Of a stretch of 64,000 nt of DNA, positions 25,759 through 37,129 are shown piece by piece; the stretch's first letter is position 1; every line of letters begins with the position of its first letter. The DNA comes from Neelides folsomi. Taxonomy: Eukaryota; Arthropoda; Collembola; Neelipleona; Neelidae. Location: the NCBI GenBank assembly GCA_034687125.1, contig JAQGBZ010000017.1:186001-250000 (forward strand), in the 5' to 3' direction. The notes beneath the pieces are model-generated. The model ran no database searches. It was not told the origin of the DNA and saw only the letters and a program-made list of their open reading frames with translations. The position numbers and the translations under genes were made by a program.

Positions 25759-27804
25759 GGTTCCTTCACAAACTATAATAAAAGTATTAAATTAATCTAA
25801 TAATAAGGTAAAATAAGAATTAATTACAAATACGAACAACTACTTGGGCATTTATTAAATATTTATAATTATTAACTCTTGTACAATAAGCCTGTATTTA
25901 CCCAACAGTTCTCTAAATAATTTTTGACTTTAACCACTTTCAAATATTATGAACACAAAAATATAATATTTGTTTGGGATTTTAGCTTTATTTTTTAATT
26001 TAGAAGCTAAAGAATCATTTGATATTTAACGTAATACTTATTTTGCCATTACCTAATTTAATTCTCTATCTAGTGCCAGCTAATCGTAAGGTGATAATAT
26101 CATACCACTCGTATGGCATTATATTGGAACCATTTTGAAATATTTTCATTATATGGTAATTTATGGTAACATACTATAAAAGGTATTGTACAGCCTGGTT
26201 ATTTAATCGGTCTATTCCAGGCACTTATAATATATGTGGAGTGACGAGCAACAAAAATGAACCGATTAAATAACCAAGCTGTGCTTTTATTTGACCTTCG
26301 ACAATTCAAAGTATATTATTGTATTAAAACATTCAAAATACGAGTTTATAAACTATAGTCATTTTTTCGTTAATAAGAACTATTGTATTCACTTAAATAA
26401 TAAAAATATCCTATAGGGTACTTAATATTTACACATTACGATATAACAAATACCAAAAAATCTTGTAAAAGTCAGTCATGTAGTCTTTTTCAATTCAGAA
26501 TATAAAAAGTAATATAATTCATAATGGTTATTTGTTTATGAATTTAAATAATTACTGCTAAATATTGTATTTACATATTTAGATTCACACATGATATCTT
26601 GTAATGCTTGAGAAGAGACTCGTGGTTGTATGACTTGTAAAATGTGTGTCGGAATCGGTATTTTCAGTATCGAATAGGATAGAAATCTTGAGCGTACGTG
26701 ATTTTTCATAAATAGATTAAAATTTTATTTTACATAGATAGACACTATATCATATTTCTACTGTAGATTTCTGGGTTAATTAACAAGGTATATTTCGGTA
26801 TGGTATACCACAAAATGTATATTTATACTCCTAAATAGTCATTGTCATTGTTAGTGAGTATTAAGTAAGTAATAAGTAGATAGAAGATAGAACGAAATGT
26901 GAACTAAATATATGTAAATAACATACAAATTAATTTAAGACAAGATTAAAAAAAAGTAAATTAAATACAATTAATTCAGTTCGAATAAATGGACTTTCAT
27001 GAAAGTTATTTCTTGAATAAAATTTTTGTGATTAAAAGATTAAAACACATCATTTTTCTCATGAATTCAATCATAAGCATAAGCTACAATTTTATTTGAT
27101 TTACTTTTTAATATTTCGCATTGTAAATATTTATTTCTGTGTTTTTTATATCTGATTGAGATGAAATTATTGATAAGGTTATCCTTAAAACTGTCTTGTA
27201 CAAATCTACAGAAATATTTAAAAGAAATGAAAGCATTATACGTACAATTGTGTGCTAACTTTAAGTATTGATATTGTATGTGTACTGTGTACTATGATAT
27301 GAAGATATGAATGATAATGATGCATAAATGCAGATACGGAATTGGATGTAAGTATACACAATCATATGTCGTGTCATGAATTATTAAAATATTTTAATTA
27401 CTTCACAAGGGTTAAATGATAAAGAACCAGTATAGAATTTACTGTACGTAGAAGGATACAATTGAACTGTATGATGTGAGAGTGGATTTATTAAAATTAA
27501 ATGTATAGGTACCTACCTAATCAACTTCTACTTTGTATTGAACTGCATATATATTATATTAATGTATTCTAAGTATGGTAGGAGACTTGATATTGTTGAT
27601 ATTGAAGTTTTTATTTTCTTATTATTGTGAATGAAGATGAGAGAACACGAAGGTACACATTTCGATAGTCTGTTCAATACCTAACTACATAATTGAATGT
27701 AATGAATTATTTGGAATTTAACGATTAAAGAGTAATTAGAATATTAATAAGCTCGTGTGTATGATTAATGAATAATTAAGATCTAATGTTAGGCAATGAT
27801 ATGA
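25759..27804. other. Convergent intergenic region ACER3 / ODF2
   Basis: Two kilobases of AT-rich DNA between the 3' ends of two convergent genes. I find no coding exon on either strand. The only structured element is the inverted-repeat element at 26191-26281, listed separately. TA- and AT-rich low-complexity stretches are common. Confidence 0.55.
26191..26281. mobile_element. 91-bp inverted-repeat (MITE-like) element
   Basis: The ends form near-perfect inverted repeats of about 21 bp. The left end is CAGCCTGGTTATTTAATCGG and the right end is its reverse complement with one mismatch (CAGCTTGG...). The CAG...CTG ends recall hAT-type elements, but I could not see a matching 8-bp target duplication. 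The interior is too short to code. It could also be a simple foldback hairpin. Confidence 0.6.
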
Positions 27805-30322
27805 TCAATTCTCCTTTTGGATCTCTTCTGTTGAGCCTTTTTTCCCCTTGTTGGGATTGGGAGATTGGAGCTTGTCATGAGGACGTCTTCCGGAAGTCGG
27901 GCTGAAAATCTCCACAGGGAAGAGATTATGGTAAGAACTGCGGATAAATGTAATTTGACTTTGATAGAGACGATTTCTATGTCGCGAGTCCTCGAGACTT
28001 CCTCTCAATTCTTCAAGCCGCTTTTCTGTTTGATCCTCCAACTTAAATAGATAACATTAAAAGCTAAGCATTATTCTGAATATTTAACTACATAAGTATT
28101 TATATTTACATGATTTTATAATATCTTATTTAACAATCAACTTACCTTATCTTTGGTTTCTTTAAAGAAATGAGCTTCTCGCTTAGCTGAAACAAGATCT
28201 CTCTCCAGTTCTTTAATTTTATCATTGAGGAGCAGTGAACTATGTGTTGGATGATATTCTGCTGCTGGAGCACATTGACTGGTATGAGTTATGTGGTCTT
28301 TCCGAGAAACTAGCATTTTCAGTTCAGTTCTGAAATGATCGTTCAATCAATAAGAGAAATATAAGTTATAAAAGTTTTAATTTATTACAAACCTCAAACT
28401 GGCATTGTAAGTTTTGAGTTTGTGGATATTCTGGTTTAAATTCTTCATTTCCAATTCAGCAGCATTCATTTTATCGCGCATTTCTCTCATTTCCACTTCG
28501 AATTTGACTAACTGGAAATTATAAAGAAATCGAACATCAACGTATAAAAAATTAAAATAATTCGAGTAATTATTTGGAAAGTGCACTAAAGGTCAAGATA
28601 GTATTTAGGTAGAATTTACACTTACTTGAGACGTAACTTGTGAGAATTTTTCGTCCTTCTGTTTGATCTGTTCTTCAAGTTTAACCCTTGCTTGCAACTA
28701 AAAATAAAACAAGGATTTACAAGTATTGTCAGTTATTTATGTCTCTTCAAGCGAAGATAGACTATAGAAAGATTTGATGATTCGGCAAATTATGAATTCA
28801 ATTAAAAAATAAAAGAGGGTAAAATATTACACTTTCTCCGAGACGTTGCTCTGTAAGGAATAAAAGTTCTGGAAGTGGTTCGAGCTGCTCAAACTTATCC
28901 TTTAAGTCAGCTTTAAGAGTGCTGAGGTCGTAGGAAGAATGAGATTGAAGTTCGTAAATGTTCTTTCTAAATTCACCGAGTCGTTCATCCTGTTCGAGTA
29001 TTTTCTCTTCGAGTGATTTAATCTAGAAACAAGAAGTAACAAATAAGCATTGTATTATAATGTATTATTTTAATTAAATAAAACATGAAACAATGTTTTC
29101 AGAGTGCATACCTTATTGACGTAATATGTGGCCAAGAAAGCTTGATTTTTATCTTCTGATACTGTTTCAGATTTCTTAGGAAGAGCTTGAGGGCAGGTTG
29201 ACTCCAGTGATGTCTTGGGACTCAAATTTCCATATTCTTCGTCCAATTTACTAAGGTCGGGCTGAGACATGGAGGATGGCAATCCTCCGAAACCTTCTTC
29301 ATCCGAGGAGTTTGAGAGAGCAAGGTCAGGTTCAGAAATGGAACAGTCGATTTCGGAAATTTCGCTTCTTCCCTTGAGAGATCTTTTTAAATTTTCGACT
29401 CGTGTGTTGCTGCTCTCAAAAGCGTCCAATTTCAACATAACTTCATTCCTCATTATGTCTAATCTCGCATTATCTTCATCTGTCAAGTCGGCTTTCTATA
29501 AGTTTTCCCATTTTACAAATCACTTACTTATGTGCATCCTATCTGATTTTAATTATCTAATTTGATTGTTAAAATGATTAAAATCAAAAGTTTTTAATAC
29601 CTTTTGCATATCTCTGATAGTTTTTTGAAGCCCGTCAAGTTCTTTCGAAGCCTCCAATGCCAAAACGTTGGCCTTTTCCAGTTCAATAAGAAGGAGACTG
29701 TTATTCATTGGGAGATTCTCCTTCCAGAGTCCTACGAGTTTCTCTCGTTTATCGTTTAGAGCAGCCGACTAAAATAAAAATGCATTATAAAATGGACTAT
29801 TTCAATAATTTAAAAATTGAACAATTTCATGTGATGAAAATTAGTTATTAAGCGCAATTCATTACGACGTCAATAAGAGATCCTTTGGTCCGAAGTTTGA
29901 AGTCTGTGAAGTTTCGTTGTTCTTTTGGCTTTGCTTTCTTTAGCTTATATGGCAGATCCGTAGTACGCGAAACGCTGGTGGTTTTGCTAGCATGCCTCCG
30001 AACACGTTCATAACTTCGCCCTCGTCTTTGAGACCCCAACCCCTAATTATGAGTCAAATAAATTTTATAAAAATAAAGTTATGCAAAAGAACAACCCTTT
30101 ATTATTTGTGAAGAACAATACTTTAATTCGTACCTTTGATGAATTTCGATGCCGTTCTTTAGGAGCAGCCGGCAGTGTTGTTTTTGCCGGAGCAGGAACC
30201 CATGGTGTTTTGAGGGGCTCGAGGTCAAATTCCACTTTTTCCAATTTGGAGTCTCCTTCTCCTTTACCGAATTCCTCAACTTCGCCGGATCTGCTTGGAT
30301 CAGAACAAAAATCCGACTCCAT
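27805..30322 (-). CDS. ODF2: Outer dense fibre protein 2 / cenexin homologue
   Basis: Coiled-coil protein of sperm outer dense fibres and of mother-centriole appendages in known members. Nine exons in coding order: 30322-30134, 30042-29866, 29768-29601, 29495-29112, 29022-28831, 28697-28626, 28511-28393, 28329-28146, 28041-27805. All are phase-consistent, for 573 residues (vertebrate ODF2 is about 800). Family marks run along the protein: KTPWVPAPAKTT near residue 40 (KVPWMPPGK in vertebrates), KLDAFESSNTRVENLKRSL, FEQLEPLPELLFLTEQRL, and the C-terminal block RHRNRLYQSQITFIRSSYHN followed by LFP (QNYVQFLKSSYANVF in vertebrates). A Ser/acidic linker (SISEPDLALSNSSDEE) interrupts the coil in exon 4. 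It is shorter than vertebrate forms, mainly through loss of coil. With CFAP70 and the CFAP43/44-type gene it supports a ciliated or flagellate animal. Confidence 0.85.
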
Positions 30323-30878
30323 TTGATAGCAACAACTAAAAAATGACTTCTAAAACTTTTCGATTTTTGTATTGTTTGACGTTTCCTCAACTTTCACTCT
30401 GTACATGATAGTTGGATATTCCCCTTAGACATGGTCAATGGATTAATGGATTACTTAAACGTTATGAATGTGCATTTAATGATAATTAAATATTGTTAAA
30501 CAGTGATAGTGATCACTGCAAGAGTCGCAGGAAAATGTCCTCGTGTCGTGGAGGTCCAAACAAACCATCTCTATAGAGACATTCGCAGTGTGCTGAGGAA
30601 TTCTTTCCTTCATTCCTCCACTTTCCCGAAGAAGGCACGAGTGAAACTTTGAACAAAGTGTTAATAAATAACATGTGAATTCTAATCAAATATAATGAGT
30701 GTGTATGCACAACCCTAATTATGACATTAAGTATGATTAAATGTAATTGTATGTATTGTGCCAATAAATAAAGCAGGGTATCAGATTATATAATTTATTT
30801 TATAAATTCATTGAAATTATAAAAATGTCACTGAAACATTGAATGAACGGATTCATTAAAAACGAATAATTTTTAATG
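30323..30878. other. Intergenic region ODF2 5' end / GTSF1 3' end
   Basis: Short spacer with the ODF2 promoter next to the 3' end of the GTSF1-like gene; both are on the minus strand. A minus-strand open frame at 30513-30764 (83 codons, ending EDIFLRLLQ) sits on a GC-richer patch at 30510-30650. It could be an orphan exon or a short gene, but I recognise no family and see no clear splice partner. Confidence 0.4.
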
Positions 30879-31552
30879 TTATTTTGAGTCGTTGTCAAAA
30901 TCTTTACACCCAAGAACCTCTTCGAGAGGCGCCACACACTGGTTACGGACTCGTACTGAATAAATGAATGAAAAATTAATTAATTAATAATATATTAAAA
31001 ATCTTGTAATTTTGAATATTATGTTATATAAGAGAATTTTAAATTATAAAATATGAAATATATTATAAAAAATGAATAATATTCTTACAAAGCTCAAGAT
31101 GCTGCTCAATACTCATATTGGGATGAGGCTTTTCCCGGTCGCTGCAGAACTCCTCGTGGAATTTCTTCTCGACTCCGATAATTTTATGTTTCCAATTGTG
31201 TCGGCATCGGGCCATCTTAATTTCCTTTCCTGCTTCTCTCATGGTAGCCTCGTACCGGACCCGACATTTCATCACATGGATGAACATTCGGTCCTTGCTA
31301 TAAAAAAGAATTATGAAACCGATCAGATTTTATTTTAGCGAATTTTTTATACTCAAAAGATTATTCCAAGAAAGATTTGAGAGAAATAAGTGAGAATGAT
31401 ACTTACAGAACGACGTGACACTTGTCGTAGGGACACTTGATGATCTCGTCTCCGTGGGCAAGTTGGAAATTCATGTTGAAGGCAGGAAGAAATTTGGAAG
31501 CGTCGTTCCCCTCGGAAGTCTGCTCGTCGAATGACGAATCAGGATTTGGGAA
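30879..31552 (-). CDS. GTSF1-like protein with two CHHC zinc fingers
   Basis: U11-48K/GTSF1 (Asterix) family; animal GTSF1 proteins act with Piwi in piRNA-guided silencing of transposons. Exons: 31552-31407, 31297-31089, 30955-30879, joined in phase 0, 2 and 1. Both fingers fit C-x5-H-x9-H-x3-C exactly: CPYDKCHVVLKDRMFIHVMK followed by C, and CRHNWKHKIIGVEKKFHEEF followed by C. The second finger is followed by a short acidic tail ending in DFDNDSK. The start is not settled. The exon is open upstream to the acceptor at 31553, so a small 5' exon may exist, but the ATG at 31474 (MNFQLAHGDEIIKCPYDKC) gives a normal short N-terminus for this family. The intron upstream, if real, contains the MITE at 31582-31681. 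The spliceosomal U11-48K paralogue is an alternative, but that protein has one CHHC finger. Confidence 0.8.
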
Positions 31553-31581
31553 CTATTTATACAAAATACTCATTTTATAAT

Positions 31582-31681
31582 TACCGTAAATGTTCGATTA
31601 GACGCCTAGGCATTTATTTAAAAAGGCCCTTCGCTGACCGGCGTCTATTCGAACAAGGCGTCTAATCGAACATTTACGGTA
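31582..31681. mobile_element. 100-bp pogo/Tc1-type MITE
   Basis: A TA dinucleotide flanks each end and the 23-bp ends (31584-31606 and 31657-31679) are perfect inverted repeats starting CCGTAAATGTTCGATTAG. The 7-bp start CCGTAAA is shared with the larger element at 43914-44458. A partial third copy of the end motif (ggcgtctattcgaac) lies just inside the right end. There is no coding capacity. Confidence 0.85.
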
Positions 31682-32150
31682 AAATCACAGATGCGCGTCA
31701 CATAATACACAATACACAGAATATAAAACTATACCATGCAAAATGAATGACAAAGAGGCACACTCATATTATTAATTTTTTTATAAAATTTTAATTACAA
31801 AAGTACATTTTAAGTTAATAGAGGTCATTATTGAGATGAATCATTTTCCAAAATATAAGAATTCATGAAACATTTTAAACAATGTATTTGCTATAATTAT
31901 ATAAGCTTCATATGAAATTCTATAATGCAAATAATAACGTTACTCTCATTGCTCCCCATATAGGCAATAATATTCATCTTATGGGTATGAAAAATAATTA
32001 AATAAAGTATAAAAGTAAATGCATTAAAGATTTAATTGATCATTACGAACTTTAGCATTTGACACTTTATTTAAATACAACACTCTCGAGATTACTTTTC
32101 CTACTGTAATTCCTATGAGCATGAGATCTGTGAGGATTGTGGACCGTTTC

Positions 32151-34321
32151 CTATGCCGGCATATGAATGATGTTGCTTCTCTTCTTCAGATCTCTCTCCT
32201 TTCTCTTTTCCCTCTTCCATTTCATCTTGGAAGTGACTACTTCGATTTTATTGAGCTCTTCATGGGCTTCCTCATTCTTGGCCATTCCGCGGAGTTGGGA
32301 TACAAAGAAACTCGTTCTTCCGCCCAATTTAATAAGGTCCATGTCAACGTCGGTCAATTTGTAAGCTTTAGAGAGATATCCGACTCGCTTCTCCTCGTCG
32401 AGGTTCAAATTGTCTTCTATCCGATCATCATGATGAGCAGTTAGGGCGTATTTGGCACTCCGCTCATTTTCATAAGCCATCTTCCCAAGCATTTTAATTT
32501 GGAAGAATATGGTAAGTAGTGCACCCAAGAACAATACGGTATGAACCCCTTTGTATTACAAAATTCAAAAATTTATTAAGGTGTTGATACTTTGATACAA
32601 TGGAATTTGTATTTTATTGTATTGTAATTGCAATAATGGAATTTTCTCTAAAATTGTTCTACATTGAAATTTTTAGATTTCTTACCGACCATAAGTAAAA
32701 TTCCGCTTCCCATGAAACGAAGTACTCGGTGGCACAAATGCATTAATTTCCCTTTACACCCCTTTAATTTAATTATTGTTAAAATTATAATTTTTATTTA
32801 ATAGTTAAATAATTATAATTTTCTTATTTAATATTTACTCTAATATACAAATATTTAATTTACTCATGGATGTAAGTTTTTTGTAAATATTGTATCATAT
32901 TACAAATAGGTTAATACGAGCTTCATTTATTTCTTCATCTTTCTCATCAGGAATGTTCTCAGAGCAATAGACATTCCTCATCCAATCAGGAGTACAACAA
33001 CTATGTGGAACACCATGGGTAGTATTGAGATAATCTTCAAAACTATCCGAACCGCAACAACCCAACTAAATAAAAAAAACACGTTCTAAAATAAACATTT
33101 GTAGTTATTTTAAATGAAGGGTTGTTGTTTTAAATTAGCTATTGAGTGAAACTCACTCCTATTTGCATTGCATCAATGGCTTTACTTGCTCTGAAATTTC
33201 TGAGAAAAGCGAGCGTATGGTTAGGAGTTTCACCATTGTCAGTTTCATTCTCACTTAAAGTTGTAGTTTCTACTTCAACTTCATTTGAGTTCACTTGTAA
33301 GCGTGTATTGGCCGTCACTGGATCATTGTCAAGACTCATATCCATATCAGCCTTGTGGGAATATTTTGCTGTCAATGTTTGCTCTTCGAAATCATAACGT
33401 CTCCACTCATGTTGGTAATAAGAATTGATGAGATCATTTAAAACTTGTGACAATTCGTTCTTCATATTGAAGCAATTTCCTTCATGTGGATACACAGTGA
33501 ATCCAATTATCAATTCAGCGATAATGATGAGAAACATGAATACTGCATACTGTGAAAATGAAAACAAAAGATTAATGAACTGATTAATTGATATATTAAT
33601 ATTGATCTCATACCCAGATTAAAATTTTTTTCGCTCCTCTGTATGCCGCAACTGATCTGATGATTAATTTAGCTGTTTTTAAAAGGGATTTTATCTAGGT
33701 TTAAAATAAATTAATAATTGTATAATTAATTGAAAATATAACTTGCCCAATGACAGTCAGCATAAAAAGAGAAAATCCAATAATTACGAGAGCAATTCCA
33801 CAAAATGGGATTGAGATCAAAATCTTTTTAGAAACCATTGAAAAATCTCCATGAAGCGAGTTCATGCTTGAATCCCATCCAACACTCGTAATTCCAACCA
33901 AGATCATGTATGAAGCCATGCCCTAAAGTTTAAAATTCTTGTTTACATGAATTTGCTAATGAAAGATGAAGGATCGTAAAAATTGCACAATAATTTAACC
34001 ATTATTAAATGTATTTAAAACTGTATATTATATATGTATAAATACCACAAATAAAAAATTAATAGCGAAAAAGGTGAGTTCTGGGTAAATGCTGATTGGA
34101 ACCATAAACTTTCTCTTGACGCTCGTTGGTTTTTCACTCGACTCATTCTTTTGGTTTTCTTTGCTGAAATAAATAACGTTAATTAGTTCATATGTAGCTT
34201 AACAAATCACATTAAGTTAAATCCCATAAAATTAATGATAATTAAATAATTACTCATCAGCATCCAAAGACTCCAATGGCAAATTCCTATCCAACTTTTC
34301 AGGACCAACTTTCACTCCCAT
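32151..34321 (-). CDS. Tetraspanin with enlarged second extracellular loop
   Basis: Four-span membrane organiser of the tetraspanin family. Exons in coding order: 34321-34254, 34163-34046, 33922-33743, 33694-33614, 33549-33157, 33065-32904, 32761-32686, 32548-32151, for 491 residues. Spans: about FFAINFLFVGMASYMILVGI, FCGIALVIIGFSLFMLTVIG, YAVFMFLIIIAELIIGFTVY, and the last across exons 7-8 (GSGILLMVGVHTVLFLGALL). The second extracellular loop has the hallmark CCG (LGCCGSDSFEDY), the SCC of PHSCC, and GC before the last span. It is unusually long, with an acidic insert of about 100 residues before the CCG motif (exon 5). The C-terminal cytoplasmic tail is also long and highly charged. The last two exons were tempting as a separate small gene, but phase and the GC motif join them here. 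Not assigned to a named subfamily. Confidence 0.82.
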
Positions 34322-34578
34322 GTTCAATTACAATTCATGAACATGTCTCTTAATCCTAACATTTGAAATTCTTTCTTCGAATTTTCCACTTGGTTGATAT
34401 GGATTTAAACGCCACTGAACAAAGTATTTTTTTAATTTGATAATAACTTGATTTCTTAATAAATTGTGTTACAAGATTAAAGTTATTTATTGAGACTCTC
34501 CATTGAATCTTTATTTATTCAATGTTGTAAATAGTGCATTTAAAATGATATTGCCGTTAGTCGTTCGAAATATTTAAA
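34322..34578. promoter_or_regulatory. Putative bidirectional promoter between two tetraspanin genes
   Basis: Only 257 bp separate the start codons of two divergent tetraspanin genes. The stretch is AT-rich and must contain both 5' UTRs and core promoters if the chosen starts are right. I see no convincing TATA box or initiator that would assign direction. Confidence 0.5.
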
Positions 34579-36472
34579 ATGTCCAATGAGAGTATTAGTG
34601 AAAAACGGAAGAAACGTAACAGTCGACTCGGGGAAGACGTCGAAGAGGACGAGGTTCAAGGTTTAAAAAAGAGTTCACAAAATGAAGGCAAAAGAAGAGG
34701 AAGTAATGAAGAGAAGCGCAAATCCAGCCTTGAGAACAAAAACAAAGAGCGAAGGGGAAGCGCAGAAAAAGAGCGAAGAGGAAGTGTAGAAAAGGAACGA
34801 AGAGGAAGCGGAGAAAAATCCCGTAGAAGTAATGAGAAGCGTAAAGAAAGTCTCGAAAGTGAACGTAAAGGAAGTGTCGAAAGGGAACGTAAGGGAAGTA
34901 ATGAAAGAAAAAGAAGTCTTGAAAAAGAGCGTAAAAGCAGTAAAGATGAAGAGCCAGCTAAGACAAAGAGAATCAGTTTTGATGAACAAAACATTCGACC
35001 GATTATTCCAGTAAATATCAAGAATGACGAAGATACACAAGCAGAAGGATGGCTCAGCAATGAAGAAAGACAAAAGTTGAAAAGAGATGAAAAACATTGG
35101 AAAAGAACATGGAAGAAAGCTGGAATTGCTGTTCAAATAATTCTATTTTGTTGTAACGCTGTTGTTTATGTAAGTAAAATGTCAAAATAAAACTAATTTT
35201 TATTCAATTAAATTTAATTAATTTGATTTAATTTTTATGATTTAAAAGGTTTTTAGCGTTCTGGCCATCTTTGGAGGTTTCGTTATTGGGCTGAGCAGCA
35301 AAACAATCGAATTGGACCTCAACCGTCTCGATTACTTTGTCACCACTCCTGCAACCATTTTTCTCTTTTACGGCATTCCTATATCAATAGTGGCCATGAG
35401 CGGATGCTTCACAACGACGAGTGGGAACAAGTGGATGTGCCTTTTTGTGAGTGAGTAGACAATCAAATTGTCAATTTATTGATTAAATACAATTTTGTAA
35501 TTTTTATTTTCATTTTAGTACATCTTTTCCATTTGTATCCTCTTCTTCCTTGATAACGTTGTCGGTGTCCATGTTTTCTTCTCAATCAACTCCTTACCTG
35601 ATTTCATTCAACATTTGAAAGTAACGATGGAAGGTTTTGACTTAGATGACCCCAAATACGTTGGGATTATCCCACTTCATCCTGCAACTTATTGGACTCA
35701 TTTGCAAACACGGGTTCATAGATTATGATTATAATAAAATTAAAAATACCCAAATAAGCATTTTTGTTTATACTTATTATGATTTTGTATTTTTATGATA
35801 ATTATCTTATGTTATTTTACACAGGGTCAATGTTGTGGTCTTAATAGCTGGAAAGATTGGGAAAATACGTCTATAGGAAGACCACCCAAATTCGCTTTAC
35901 CAGATTCTTGTTGCAATGAGCAATATTCGCACAGATTCTGTGGAAGCCTTATCCTCAAACATCCTGACAAAGAGCATCACACAATTGAAGATCTAATTCA
36001 TATGAAAGTAATTATCTTAATTCTAAATTCCAATTCATATTTTCTCAATTTTCTTTAATAAAAGTACTGCTTCTAAAGGTGGATAGATGTAGATTTGCTA
36101 ATAATGTGAATTGTACAATAGCCATGTTTAAAGATTTTTCCTGATCGACTCATCAATAGTTTTACTGAACAAAGTATTTGGGGAGTTTTCATCGGTGCTT
36201 GTCTCATCTTCTGCTTTCTCCTCGCCATTGTCTTCTTTGTGATGTTAATAACAAAAAAATACAAGCCAGGACCAGAGGCTGTCGATGAAGTATTTCCACT
36301 CAAAGAAGAAATGAGACAATCGAGAGATACAAGAGCTTCAAGGAGAGTTGGATTCACAGATGAGCCAAACATAATTCCAGATGGTAATGATAAAATCACG
36401 TCGTTTTCAAAGGGTCCCAATGGGAAATTTATGATCATGAGATCGAGATCTGAATCTGATCTAAGAAAATGA
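34579..36472 (+). CDS. Tetraspanin with Arg/Ser-repeat N-terminal extension
   Basis: Five exons: 34579-35169, 35249-35446, 35519-35713, 35825-36007, 36122-36472, giving 505 residues. Residues 1-170 form a very basic cytoplasmic extension built on an octapeptide of the type ERRGSxEK (ERRGSAEK, ERRGSVEK, ERRGSGEK, ERKGSVER, ERKGSNER), which is rich in RRxS kinase-type sites. Then follow span 1 (IAVQIILFCCNAVVYVFSVL), span 2 (TIFLFYGIPISIVAMSGC) and span 3 (YIFSICILFFLDNVVGVHVF). The second loop has GQCCGLNSWKDW, DSCC, FCG and PCLKIF, and span 4 is GVFIGACLIFCFLLAIVFFV. The CCG motif and paired cysteines place it in the tetraspanin superfamily. The long N-terminal extension is unusual for the family, where the N-terminus is normally about 10-20 residues. 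The start is the first ATG in an open exon, close to the divergent neighbour. Confidence 0.8.
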
Positions 36473-37129
36473 ATTTATTAATGTTATTCAATTTTATAGA
36501 CTTGTCAGTCGAGATATTTTTCATATTTAGCATTTTTTAGAATTAATTTATATTTGATATTTTATTTAATTAATCGGTTTTAAAATTTTGTAAAACAAAA
36601 GATGTTTACTCTTTTTAAATATAATTGTGAAAATAATTTTGGAAACGTTTCTTTTTCTTAATTCTCAAGGTTATAATTCATAATTGTTTATTAGAAAGAA
36701 ATTAAATTCCATGTCTTTTACACTGTTCAGGATCAAATGTAATGTATTATACATAAGAAGTATTGATCATATTATGTAATGTAATGATATTGAACTTAAA
36801 GGTCACTTCTAACAAATATGATAAACACAGCAATTCAGATTAGATGTTCTAAACGAGACATAAAAGGGAAGACGTAATATTTACATGGTTTATTCAACAC
36901 ATTGGAGAGGAGCTTATCCCTTCTTGATCAATTCCAGATTGGCCACAGTCATTCACTTGCATTCGAGATCCGCTCCTCTTATCACCTAACCAAATTAAGC
37001 CATGTTCATTTAAATACAGCCCGTAATAATTAATAATTCAATTAGGTAATTCTTTAATCATAAGATATCCCATGTATAACTTCCGTTCAAGATAATGAGT
37101 AATTTATAGAGTTTTTCCCTACCTTCAAA
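36473..37129. other. Convergent 3' region, tetraspanin / EMRE
   Basis: AT-rich 3' sequence of the tetraspanin gene followed by what looks like the spliced 3' UTR of EMRE. A minus-strand donor (GTAGGG) lies about 10 nt after the EMRE stop. A GC-richer patch at about 36890-36985, bounded by an AG acceptor, could be a non-coding terminal exon. No ORF is supported. Confidence 0.4.

Noticed and set aside
32151-32534. Small separate membrane-protein gene starting at an internal methionine (MFLGALLTIFF...)
   Set aside because: The upstream exon 32686-32761 carries GC and the start of a span, and phases link both to the tetraspanin at 32904-34321; together they form its fourth span and tail.
34656-35136. 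Long minus-strand open frames rich in Leu/Ser/Phe
   Set aside because: They are antisense shadows of the Arg/Ser repeat exon of the tetraspanin.
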